Program-made: the position numbers and the translations under genes
In this document: positions 1-7,713 of the stretch, one piece after another
How the letters are laid out: each line of letters begins with the position of its first letter
Numbering within the stretch: position 1 is the stretch's first letter
Notes under the pieces: model-generated
What the model saw: the letters and a program-made list of their open reading frames with translations, nothing else
What the model was told of the DNA's origin: nothing
Database searches by the model: none
DNA from: an uncultured Bacteroidales bacterium
GTDB lineage: Bacteria > Bacteroidota > Bacteroidia > Bacteroidales > UBA932
Assembly (NCBI GenBank): GCA_910585445.1
Contig: CAJUEK010000003.1
Span: 1 to 64,000, forward strand
Reading direction: 5' to 3'
DNA length: 64,000 nt

Positions 1-69
1 ATTATTTGATAATCAATGGGTTATTGCCCTAATCTAAAAATTGTCATATACTAAGCAACTTTTATCTTT

Positions 70-84
70 CCAGCTCAAAGCTGG
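70..84 (-). terminator. Short hairpin downstream of viaA
   Basis: A 6-bp perfect stem (CCAGCT/AGCTGG) with a three-base loop lies 35 bp beyond the viaA-like stop codon. On the minus strand it is followed by a mixed A/T stretch rather than a clean U run, so it is a weak intrinsic-terminator candidate. A T5 run on the plus side would also let it act on the other strand. Confidence 0.35.
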
Positions 85-118
85 CACCTTTTTATTCTTG
101 CTTCTGTATCCCGTGTCG

Positions 119-1693
119 TTAATATACTTGCGCATCAACATATCCTATAGTTGTAATTTGGTCAAAATATGGCTCCCACGGATGCTGATTCAGGCCAATC
201 CTAAGTCCATAGAAATGTGTGCCCTCTGATCGGAGATTCTGCATTTTCTCAATCCTGTCCTTGCTTGTCAGGTTCATCACGAAGTCTGTCACCCAAAGAA
301 CATCCGCATTTATATACTCAGGATTTGACTCAAGAAGTTTGAATGTAGCATCAAGCATCTGTGTCGCATCTGTGTTGCCAGCAGGTGCCTTCTTCAGAAG
401 AGTTATGATATTCTGTCCTTCCTTAAGGATATCCAAAGGCTTTATTGAAACCGAGAAGGCAATCAAAAAGCATTGTCTCTTTTCCTTCATCGCGATATCC
501 ACAGCCTGGATTATCACGGACTGGCTGATCTTCTGCGGCTTGCCGTCCATGCTGCCTGATGTGTCAAGGCAGATAATCATCGGACCTCTCTTGGCTGCCG
601 GCTTCTTGTTCAGACTGCGCTCCGGATTCATGATCTCGGACTTATACCGGAATACCTGAAGTTGATCGCTAAGGTATTTCTGAATGAATACATTCTCGGT
701 CTTGTCGTCAATGAAAAGAGCCAGTTCCGATGGCAAGAGAGAGCCAAGGTCATGTCCAGTAGTTACTCCGTATATGTCAGAGTGACTGGCATGCTCAAAC
801 TGCTGGGTGCTTCCTTGCTTGAGAGCCATCCATTCTTCTCCTGTATCACTGGATATCCGTCCCATCTTTCCCACGATTTGCGAGATCTCAGGGTACACTT
901 TCTGAAGCTTCACTTGACTGAGCAGACGTTCAAAATCAAACGTAGTCCATAGTCCGTTCATCATGTTCCAGCACTGGCGGAACTGTTCCTGTGAGGTGCT
1001 TGTGGCATCCAGGTAACGCTCTATGTTCTTCTGGTTGTTGGACCATTGGGTTTCGAAGTTCTTTTTGGATTGTTCAGTAGCATCCTCCTTGACTTTCTTC
1101 AGTTTGTTCATCAGGGCTCTGTTCCAATCCAGGCACATTGTTTCCCACATCTTCGGATCTCTTGCATTCTCTCCTTCGCTGAAGAGCCTCTTATAGAAGT
1201 TCCCGGGAAAGCCATATTCTCCGAAATTTTCCGTGGCATCCTTGACCAATCCTTGCCATCCATGAGAAATTCTTTTTGGAGTCCAAGTTAATGCTTCTCT
1301 GATTCTATTCTGTGCTGTTTGGGCCTTTTGAAAATCAAAGCGGATACGATCTGAGACACTATATATGAACCTCATAATCGTCCTTTTGAATATCATGGAT
1401 TTCAGAGGGTCAGCCAATGCCGCTATCTTTACCATGGGACGGTTCAACAACTCGGCAAGATAGTTACAAAGAGCATCTTCGTCATCAGGATTCGCGAATA
1501 TTCCTGTAGACAGATACTTGTCAATATGCTCCTCATAGTACTCTCCTGGGTAGAAACGTTGCTTTCCTCTTTCTGCCCACTGCTCGCATCCTTTCCCGAT
1601 AGAGTATTCCAGAACCATGTTCAGATTGCAGCATGGTACAAGCTCATTGTTGTACAGACAATATCTGCACCCGAACCCATCAGTGCGTATCAT
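119..1693 (-). CDS. viaA: ViaA-like VWA-domain protein, partner of MoxR ATPase
   Basis: The 524-residue protein carries a C-terminal von Willebrand A domain. A textbook MIDAS motif, DTSGSM, sits at about residues 377-382, followed by hydrophobic strands and a TDF motif that would complete the metal site. The upstream half is helical with no recognisable domain, as in ViaA. The start ATG overlaps the stop of the MoxR ATPase gene by 4 bp (ATGA), so the two are translationally coupled and almost certainly form a complex, as RavA-ViaA do in enterobacteria. Unusual is an N-terminal cysteine cluster (C9, C12, C21, C22) that I do not know from E. coli ViaA; a later start at M26 would remove it. The chaperone-like role is inferred from the family. 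Confidence 0.82.
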   Translation of the reverse strand: MIRTDGFGCRYCLYNNELVPCCNLNMVLEYSIGKGCEQWAERGKQRFYPGEYYEEHIDKYLSTGIFANPDDEDALCNYLAELLNRPMVKIAALADPLKSMIFKRTIMRFIYSVSDRIRFDFQKAQTAQNRIREALTWTPKRISHGWQGLVKDATENFGEYGFPGNFYKRLFSEGENARDPKMWETMCLDWNRALMNKLKKVKEDATEQSKKNFETQWSNNQKNIERYLDATSTSQEQFRQCWNMMNGLWTTFDFERLLSQVKLQKVYPEISQIVGKMGRISSDTGEEWMALKQGSTQQFEHASHSDIYGVTTGHDLGSLLPSELALFIDDKTENVFIQKYLSDQLQVFRYKSEIMNPERSLNKKPAAKRGPMIICLDTSGSMDGKPQKISQSVIIQAVDIAMKEKRQCFLIAFSVSIKPLDILKEGQNIITLLKKAPAGNTDATQMLDATFKLLESNPEYINADVLWVTDFVMNLTSKDRIEKMQNLRSEGTHFYGLRIGLNQHPWEPYFDQITTIGYVDAQVY

Positions 1694-3231
1694 GACCTCT
1701 GCAATTTCATATGATCCACCTTCATCCGCTCAAGGTGCTTTCTGAGCTTGATGATCTCCGTCTGAGAAGTCATCACTTCATTCTTAGCGATGAAGATATT
1801 CTCATCGAACGACTTCTCCAGTTGAATCATCTCATCCTCGATGTCTGCAAACTCCTGGATATAATCAGTGTCGCTGTACTTCATCTCAAACAGCATATTA
1901 TCTGCTTGTTCTCCATCCTCGATATACTCAAGTTCATACCTGACACCATTGATGTAAACACATCCTTCTCCTCTGAATAGTTTCACATCAATCTTTCCAG
2001 CTACGCCGCTTCGGTCTGTGACTTCCGCACCAACGCCTTCGACAGAGTGAATCAGCAGCTTGTTGTTCTCATTTGCAGCCGGGAAGAGCATGGCCGCTTT
2101 TGCCTCGGTCCACTCAAATGACAGGTCCAGGTAATCAAACATATAGATGAATGTATTTCCTGTACCGTGATTCTTGATATAGTAATACCCGTTGTCATAG
2201 ATCTTGAGTTTCTTATCAAGGTCGCGATAAAGTACTTTCTCCATGGCATCTCTCAACTGGAAAGCCTTAAGGTCGTTATTGAGTTTCTGCTGCAGCTTAT
2301 TTATTCGCACTTGAATCGGGTAGGCCAGTGCTTCAAGTACGATGTCTTTTACATCGATGTATTCGCTTGGATTGTTCCATAGGCAATGATGAACGATGTA
2401 CAAGTCTGAGAGCTCAACCTCCTTATGACCTCTCATGTAAGCTTCAACCTTTAGAAGGCGTACTGTCTTCTTCCACCTGCGGTCGCTGACATAGATGCTT
2501 TTTCTGAGCCCGGAATCATCCACAAGCACGTCATTGAGTTTCTGGCGGATGAATGTGATTGTCTTTAGTACATCATCCCCGACCTTGACCTTATCGATGC
2601 CTTTCTGCCACACGTCATACTCCTGCTGTGAGATAGGATTACGCACATTGCCAGCCACATCGGAATCATCAAGAAGCATTCTGTAGAAGTCTTCCTCTTT
2701 TCGTATACTCTTGCTCACAACGCGGATAAGGAACCTGTCCCAAAGGGCTTCCAAACCCTCACCCTGTGCTGGAAGCTCATTACTTGCTGCAATAAGAAGT
2801 TTCAACGGAATTGCCATCTCGCGACTGCCATTGCGGAAGAGCTTCTCGTTAAGCACAGTAAGAAGAGAGTTCTGAATAGCCGGACCTGCCTTCCATATTT
2901 CATCAAGGAAGACCACATCGGCGCTGGGGAGATATCCTTCAGTTATACGCTCATACTGCCCGCTGTCCTTAAGCTTCGCAATACTGACTGGGCCGAACAC
3001 TTCGTCCGGAGTCGAGAAGCGCGACATAAGGTATTCAAATGAGTTGGCATCCTTGAATACGTTCTTGATAGAGCGCGCAATCATAGACTTTGCCACTCCT
3101 GGAGGGCCAAGAATGAGGATGCTCTCTCCTGCAATAGCTGCCAATAACGCCAATTTCAGCTCACGCTCCTTATCATACACGCCCTTATTAATATCCGTGA
3201 CAATATTGGATATTTTTTCTGATATAGTCAT
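1690..3231 (-). CDS. ravA: MoxR-family AAA+ ATPase, RavA-like
   Basis: A 513-residue AAA+ ATPase. The Walker A motif GPPGVAKS lies at about residues 42-49 and Walker B VVFLDE at 106-111, followed by the IWKAGP stretch characteristic of the RavA subgroup of MoxR proteins. The C-terminal third is non-ATPase (LARA/winged-helix-like region in RavA) and ends in a charged helix. I chose ATG 3231 (MTISEK) because the open frame further upstream encodes unconserved residues and the normal N-terminal helix begins here. A near-consensus -7 element (one base off TAnnTTTG) lies just upstream on the minus strand. It is the first gene of the operon with the VWA protein. RavA homologues remodel or insert cofactors into respiratory complexes; the client here is unknown. 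Confidence 0.85.
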   Translation of the reverse strand: MTISEKISNIVTDINKGVYDKERELKLALLAAIAGESILILGPPGVAKSMIARSIKNVFKDANSFEYLMSRFSTPDEVFGPVSIAKLKDSGQYERITEGYLPSADVVFLDEIWKAGPAIQNSLLTVLNEKLFRNGSREMAIPLKLLIAASNELPAQGEGLEALWDRFLIRVVSKSIRKEEDFYRMLLDDSDVAGNVRNPISQQEYDVWQKGIDKVKVGDDVLKTITFIRQKLNDVLVDDSGLRKSIYVSDRRWKKTVRLLKVEAYMRGHKEVELSDLYIVHHCLWNNPSEYIDVKDIVLEALAYPIQVRINKLQQKLNNDLKAFQLRDAMEKVLYRDLDKKLKIYDNGYYYIKNHGTGNTFIYMFDYLDLSFEWTEAKAAMLFPAANENNKLLIHSVEGVGAEVTDRSGVAGKIDVKLFRGEGCVYINGVRYELEYIEDGEQADNMLFEMKYSDTDYIQEFADIEDEMIQLEKSFDENIFIAKNEVMTSQTEIIKLRKHLERMKVDHMKLQRS

Positions 3232-3584
3232 AAATGATGTTTTTTCTGAGTGCAAAGTAAATATAGCGCTGTGCCAAATTGGAGCACAAAGAAAGTTTTT
3301 CCACACCCATTATGTAAAATCATCCGATAAAATTGATTTGGCAAGCGAAAAATCAAGGCTCTCAAAAGCGGGATGGCTACAAAACTCAACTGCTGATAAA
3401 GTTTCTGTGTATATAGGGATAGTCATTTGATTCCTTCAATCTGAGTCATCCGGCAGACTTTCTCATATATTCCGATCAAACTTATCGCTTTTATATCATC
3501 GGCTCTGGTTCCAGGGCAGTTTTTTCATTTTCAGTCATGTCTGTACCCAATACTCCGGTAAAGTCCGGTTCCACGTGCGGAACA

Positions 3585-4116
3585 TCAGGCTGCAACAGAG
3601 ACTTGGACTGACTCCCGTCTCGCCAGGTTGACCACGTCAGCTGTACGGATACCGAAGAAGAGCGGCATTATCTCTGTCGATTTTAGCCTCGCCGCCATCT
3701 TTCGCAGTCCGTAATGCTCCTTCTGAGTGCCGAATGAGCCTTCCAACGTTGTGGCTCTTACACTGGCAAGTTCTCTCTTGGCCGCATTCTTTAACTCGTT
3801 CGTGCCTGCACGACCTTTCTGAGTGAACGAGGTCTCAATACCGTTCTCCTTGCAGAAAGTCCTGTTGGCGTTTACGGAGCAACATTGAACACCGCATAGC
3901 TTCTTCACGGGCACTCCTGTCAGTTTCTCTGGCAATGACACGCACCTTACCCTCTGGTGTAAAGAAAGCCTTCCGGTCCCGCTCCGTTCTCAAACTCTTC
4001 GGGTTATCTCCAATCAGAGCAAACGATACCGACATCTCCAGAAGCAGAAGAAGCGACTTGATGCGTCCAAGCTCAGAGGTCTTTAAACTCTCTTTGTATC
4101 GCTGACAAAAATCCAA
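3585..4116 (-). pseudogene. Decayed DDE transposase (IS remnant)
   Basis: Two minus-strand frames together give the N- and C-terminal ends of one insertion-sequence transposase. Positions 4116 to about 3950 read MDFCQRYKESLKTSELGRI and then FFTPEGKV, a familiar N-terminus of Bacteroidetes DDE transposases. A different frame, about 3941 to 3585, reads KLTGVPVKKLCG, then RTFCKENG, EGSFGTQKEHYGLRK and FFGIRTADVVNLA, the matching C-terminus. The middle of the protein, which should hold most of the catalytic acidic residues, is missing and the frame changes at the junction, so the gene has an internal deletion and cannot be active. I could not identify terminal inverted repeats or a target duplication with confidence. 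Family assignment below DDE transposase is not certain. Confidence 0.75.
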
Positions 4117-4530
4117 CTCTGTAAATGAAATCTCTTGCTGGATGTCGGTTTCGTACTTTTACCATGAGGTTTTCTACTTCATTTCCTCTGAAATGAGCCT
4201 TTCCACAGCATTCGGAATTTTTATTCCATTCCACTAAGACATGAAATGTTATCACATTAATAATCAATTGATTATATTTCTTGAATTTATTTCATGACAA
4301 TCCCTAAAATAGGGGATGCTTCCATTTTTGGGAGTCAGCCCTTATTGATTATTCCCGTCTCGCCAAACAGTGCTTATGCGATAACGTCAGTTAAATGGCA
4401 TTGGGGGAGAATAAGTGGTTGCAGTTGCGTCACGAGCGGATCCAGGCGCGTTTTCACAAAGGCGGCAGAACATACTTGACGACCAGTTTTTCACCAGGCC
4501 TGTTTTATGGTAATTTCAATATTCCACGGC
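4117..4530. other. Gene-free spacer beside IS remnant
   Basis: About 410 bp with no credible gene. It starts as A/T-rich sequence upstream of the transposase remnant, contains a short inverted repeat (CCCTA/TAGGG, about 4302-4314), and becomes G/C-balanced towards the lipase gene. Short plus-strand open frames here have no recognisable protein features. Confidence 0.5.
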
Positions 4531-5499
4531 TTAGCGCATGCGGAGAACTGAAAGCCAGCTGTCAAGCGTGTCTTTGATGTCTTGCCAAACTTTTTCTTTT
4601 CCGGTTTCGTTGAGAATCTCATGACGCATGCCTTCGTATGAGACTGATGAAACATTGGTGTAGCCGGCTTTTTTTATGGCCTGCACTGCCTTGCCGAAGT
4701 CTTTGTCGCTTGTCCTGCAAGGGTCATCCTGTCCTGAGACGAATAGGACCGGAAGGGCCTTGTTGGATGCTGTCCAGCCTTTCCCCGAATAACAGTCCTG
4801 CATCAGTCCGAACAGATTGTCGAATCCGTTTGCTGTAAACTGATAGTTGCACAGGCTGTTGGCATTGTATGTCTTTACAACTTCGCTGTCAGAGCAAATC
4901 CATGCGTTCGGGCCTTCATTCTTGAATTTGCTGTTGAATGAGTCAAAGCCTATCTTTTGTATGAATTTCGGACGGTATTGCGGCCCTCTGAACCATGAGA
5001 ACAATTTTGCAAGCATCCTGCCTATTCCCGCTCCGGGGTTTTTGCTCGGACTTCCGCATACAATCAGCCCCTCAATCTTGTCGTCATACCTTTTTGTGAA
5101 TGAGCGGACTGCCATCGAGCCCATGCTGTGTCCGAAAAGGAACAGGGGAATGCCCGGAAACATCCCGTGCGCAAATGTGTTTACTGCAAGTATGTCTTCT
5201 ACAAGGGCTTTCCAGCCGCCGGAGTAGAAGAACCCGAGATGCTCCTCGGATTTGACGGATGCTCCGTGCCCTCTGTGGTCGTGTATTATGCATGCATATC
5301 CGTTGTCGCAAAGGTATTCCATAAAAAGAATATATCTTTCCTTATGCTCGCACATTCCGTGTGAAAATTGTACTATCGCCTTCGGGGCGGCGTTTTCTGC
5401 TGCACCTTTGTCCGGTGTGCATATGAGCAGGCTCAGATCAAGGTTGTCGTGTTTCGATTTTATGTGTTCCTGTATCGTTTTCATGTTATTTTGACTCAT
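4531..5499 (-). CDS. Alpha/beta hydrolase, monoacylglycerol lipase-like (lysophospholipase)
   Basis: A 322-residue alpha/beta hydrolase of the Hydrolase_4/PldB type. The early motif FSHGMCEHKERY and the segment HDHRGHG are the oxyanion-side hallmarks of monoacylglycerol lipases. The nucleophile elbow GHSMG is at about residues 123-127 (Ser125). The acid is likely in SGQDDPCR and the catalytic His in GMRHEILNE near the C-terminus. No signal peptide is visible, so it is probably cytoplasmic and acts on lysophospholipids or monoacylglycerols; the exact substrate cannot be read from sequence. ATG 5484 (MKTIQ) is an alternative start, with an A-rich upstream stretch. A CTTTG element lies 7 bp before ATG 5499, so a promoter very close to the start is possible. 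Confidence 0.85.
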   Translation of the reverse strand: MSQNNMKTIQEHIKSKHDNLDLSLLICTPDKGAAENAAPKAIVQFSHGMCEHKERYILFMEYLCDNGYACIIHDHRGHGASVKSEEHLGFFYSGGWKALVEDILAVNTFAHGMFPGIPLFLFGHSMGSMAVRSFTKRYDDKIEGLIVCGSPSKNPGAGIGRMLAKLFSWFRGPQYRPKFIQKIGFDSFNSKFKNEGPNAWICSDSEVVKTYNANSLCNYQFTANGFDNLFGLMQDCYSGKGWTASNKALPVLFVSGQDDPCRTSDKDFGKAVQAIKKAGYTNVSSVSYEGMRHEILNETGKEKVWQDIKDTLDSWLSVLRMR

Positions 5500-5560
5500 G
5501 TTATGACAAAGGCGGGATTGGCTATAAATAATGTGCCAAATGAACATGTGATGCCATGAT

Positions 5561-6463
5561 TCATTGTCCGGACTTTATCTTTCTGCTTTTGAATGTTCTT
5601 GGGATAGGAGTCGTGAAGCTCATAAGCTTGCCTGTCCACGGGTGGATGAATTCCAGGGTGCGGGCATGCAGGGCGAGACGTCCGATAGGGTTGCTTGCCG
5701 CTCCGTATTTTCCGTCACCGGCCACAGGGCATCCCATGTCGGCGCAATGGACCCTTATCTGGTTTTTGCGGCCGGTCTCAAGTTCAAATTCTACAAGGGA
5801 ATATCCGGTCTCATTCAATTCTTCAAGAACTCTGTAGTGTGTCACTGCTTTCTGTCCTCCGTTGTCCCTCGGGCTGGAATACATTTTCAGTGTCCTGGGA
5901 TCTTCCATAAGCCAGCTGGTCACGGTTCCTTCGCTGTTTCTTGGGCATCCTTCAACGACTGCCACATATCTTCTCGCCGTGACGGTTTCGTTCCAGTTTT
6001 CCTGCAAGGCATCCTTTGTCTGCAGGTTTTTGGCGAATACGAGCAGGCCGGAAGTGTTGCGGTCTATCCTGTGAACGATGAATATACGTGGCCTTTCCAT
6101 CCGTCTGCGTCCGTCAGACCATGTGTCCCATCTCATTCTTTGGTTTCCGCCTCTCCTGCCCATTGGCTTGGCCTCTCTGACATAATCCGTAAGAATTGAA
6201 TATGCGGTATCTTCTCCTTCACGACCTGCTGATATCGTAAGCAGGCCACTCGGCTTTTCAATGACGATAAGCCACTGGTCTTCATAGACTATCCTGATGT
6301 CCTTGTCATGATTGCCGGATGTGCGGCTGCTGTGTCTGGAAGGATTGGCAGCTCTTTCGTGTCTGGTATTCCTGCCGTTCTTGCCATGAGCACCGTATTT
6401 GCCGGTGGCTCCATGATTTTTACTGTCAGATTTATGTTCGCCGTGTCCTATATCTTGTTTCAT
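5561..6463 (-). CDS. RluA-family RNA pseudouridine synthase
   Basis: A 300-residue pseudouridine synthase. The catalytic motif HRIDRNTSGLLVFAK (about 131-145, Asp134) is followed by RRYVAVVEG and the C-terminal GRKNQIRVH motif typical of RluA/RluC/RluD enzymes. The first 55 residues are a low-complexity hydrophilic tail rich in His, Lys, Gly, Asn and Arg that may bind RNA. An Arg/Trp/Gly-rich insertion (about 98-125) sits just before the catalytic motif. There is no S4 domain. It modifies a uridine in rRNA or tRNA, but the target position is not predictable. A perfect TAGATTTG -7 element stands about 30 bp upstream on the minus strand, so the gene is probably transcribed alone. Confidence 0.88.
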   Translation of the reverse strand: MKQDIGHGEHKSDSKNHGATGKYGAHGKNGRNTRHERAANPSRHSSRTSGNHDKDIRIVYEDQWLIVIEKPSGLLTISAGREGEDTAYSILTDYVREAKPMGRRGGNQRMRWDTWSDGRRRMERPRIFIVHRIDRNTSGLLVFAKNLQTKDALQENWNETVTARRYVAVVEGCPRNSEGTVTSWLMEDPRTLKMYSSPRDNGGQKAVTHYRVLEELNETGYSLVEFELETGRKNQIRVHCADMGCPVAGDGKYGAASNPIGRLALHARTLEFIHPWTGKLMSFTTPIPRTFKSRKIKSGQ

Positions 6464-6491
6464 TTCATTTCTGTTTTCCCGTTTCCGGTCG

Positions 6492-6499
6492 CAAATCTA
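6492..6499 (-). promoter_or_regulatory. TAnnTTTG promoter for the RluA-like gene
   Basis: On the minus strand these bases read TAGATTTG, a perfect match to the Bacteroidetes -7 element, 29 bp before the start codon at 6463. Confidence 0.55.
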
Positions 6500-6678
6500 C
6501 AAAAAACGCAAGAATCTGCCGGCTGTTCTTATTAAATGTTTATGTTTGGAGATGCTTGCGTGATGAGCAGGCGGTTTATTTTGTTGTGCTGGGGCTGCTT
6601 GCTTGGTAAATGAAAGTACTATGAAAATGAATTCTTGCATTGAGTGATGTTGATTATTACTGCTGTGTGATGTGCCGG

Positions 6679-6935
6679 CGTTCCCAATATGCATTGTCAT
6701 GTCCTGTTGGGAACGTATGGTTTGTGTAACCTCTTGCTTTACAGGTTCTTACGAAATTATATGGTTCCCAACGTGCTATGAGTTGTTCTGTTTGGAACCC
6801 GGTGCTTTTGTAATCCCTTGATTATTAATGTTGTGAGCAAAGCCGACGTTCCCAATGTGCGCAATTATGTCCCGTTGGGAACGCAAAGCTCGTAAAATTG
6901 TGAAATCGCACAGCGCAGAAGCACTTTGGAACCTG
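6679..6935 (+). repeat. Array A of an 84-bp hairpin repeat (three units plus a remnant)
   Basis: Three units begin at 6679, 6763 and 6847, exactly 84 bp apart. Each opens with a 9-bp inverted repeat separated by a 19-base loop. Units 1 and 3 have arms CGTTCCCAA and TTGGGAACG (6679-6687/6707-6715 and 6847-6855/6875-6883). Unit 2 has arms GGTTCCCAA and TTTGGAACC (6763-6771/6791-6799). The spacer halves also differ by type, so C-type and G-type units alternate. A further TTTGGAACC at 6925-6933 with similar flanks looks like the deleted remnant of a next G-type unit. A second array with the same spacing, loop length and order is at 59.7 kb. No open frame across it looks like a protein. It lies between divergent genes (RluA-like and HsdR_N-like). 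Confidence 0.85.
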
Positions 6936-7015
6936 AATAGTGCTGCCTGACATGGAAAGACAGGGTGCGGACGGGTATTTTGCGGCATGATGCCGTGTTT
7001 TTGAAACGAATTGAA

Positions 7016-7023
7016 TATCTTTG
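7016..7023 (+). promoter_or_regulatory. TAnnTTTG promoter for the HsdR_N-like gene
   Basis: TATCTTTG matches the Bacteroidetes -7 element perfectly. The start codon chosen for the next gene is 46 bp downstream at 7069. Confidence 0.55.
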
Positions 7024-7068
7024 CAAATTATCCGTGATGCATTTTGCGGAATATTATTGATTGTGAAT

Positions 7069-7518
7069 ATGACAGGCAAGGCTACCATATGGGACCCGCT
7101 CAGGAAAAAGGAAGTTGCGCTCACTCCGGAGGAGAGAGTGCGGCAGTGGTGCATCGGGGTGCTTGCAGGCCAGCTTGGAGTTCCTGTGCACATGATGATG
7201 AGCGAGGCTCCGTTCCGTCTTGGCGGAAAGCAGTACAGGGCCGATATAATTGTCTATGACAGGAAAGGCCGCCCTTTGGTTGTGGTGGAATGCAAAAGAC
7301 CTGAGGTGGAGCTTAGCGGTGCTGTTCTTGATCAGGCTGTGCGTTACAATATGGTGCTGGATGTGCTGTATATGATTATCACCAACGGCAGGAATACTTG
7401 CATTTGCAGGCGTGTCGTTGATGGAGGGGCGCGGAGGTATGTGTTTGTTGACACTATTCCGGCTTATGCGGCAATGCTTGAAGAGCTGGCTTCTGAAGAG
7501 GCTTGCCGGAATCCGTAA
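7069..7518 (+). CDS. Stand-alone HsdR N-terminal-type PD-(D/E)XK nuclease-fold protein
   Basis: A 149-residue protein matching the N-terminal nuclease domain family of type I restriction HsdR subunits (HSDR_N_2), but with no helicase or translocase part. The PD-(D/E)XK core is intact: Asp59 in RADIIVYD, then Glu74-x-Lys76 in VVVECKRPEVE, plus a helix with QAVRYN that fits the QxxxY motif of this fold. No hsdM or hsdS gene is nearby, and such short proteins are widespread single-copy genes in Bacteroidales, so a housekeeping nucleic-acid role is more likely than restriction. Start ATG 7069 (MTGKATIW) is chosen because upstream in-frame residues resemble leader sequence just after the -7 element. 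Function unknown. Confidence 0.8.
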   Translation: MTGKATIWDPLRKKEVALTPEERVRQWCIGVLAGQLGVPVHMMMSEAPFRLGGKQYRADIIVYDRKGRPLVVVECKRPEVELSGAVLDQAVRYNMVLDVLYMIITNGRNTCICRRVVDGGARRYVFVDTIPAYAAMLEELASEEACRNP

Positions 7519-7603
7519 TAATGTGGCCCCCTCCTGATGCCTTGTGGATGTATTGGGCCGCGAAGGAAGCATGGCTTGCCGGCCATGTGCCTGATGCTGA
7601 TGC

Positions 7604-7659
7604 CGGAGCGGAAACTTCAGTTCCGAAAAGCATATGAGTCCGGAAAGCATATGGCTCCG
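7604..7659 (+). repeat. Tandem 17-bp direct repeat inside a hairpin before the CCA gene
   Basis: Two adjacent 17-bp copies, CCGAAAAGCATATGAGT (7623-7639) and CCGGAAAGCATATGGCT (7640-7656), differ at three positions. They lie inside an outer stem CGGAGC (7604-7609)/GCTCCG (7654-7659). The segment ends 54 bp before the start of the CCA-adding enzyme gene and is probably in its 5' leader. Role unknown. Confidence 0.5.
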
Positions 7660-7713
7660 CAATGCCATTGGTTCATGAATATAAATGATTTGAATGTAAA
7701 CGAGATTTGATAT

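Noticed and set aside
4294..4577. Short plus-strand frames beside the IS remnant
   Set aside because: No motif or start context; one runs into the antisense of the lipase gene.
6679..6935. CRISPR array
   Set aside because: Unit length, internal inverted repeats with variable loops, only three units and no cas genes do not fit a CRISPR array.
6776..7193. Minus-strand frames across array A, whose translation (HWERRLCSQ) recurs in array B
   Set aside because: The similarity comes from the 84-bp DNA repeat, not from a conserved protein; the frames break outside the repeat.
7069..7518. Type I restriction-modification system
   Set aside because: Only the nuclease-fold domain is present; no hsdM, hsdS or helicase gene exists nearby.
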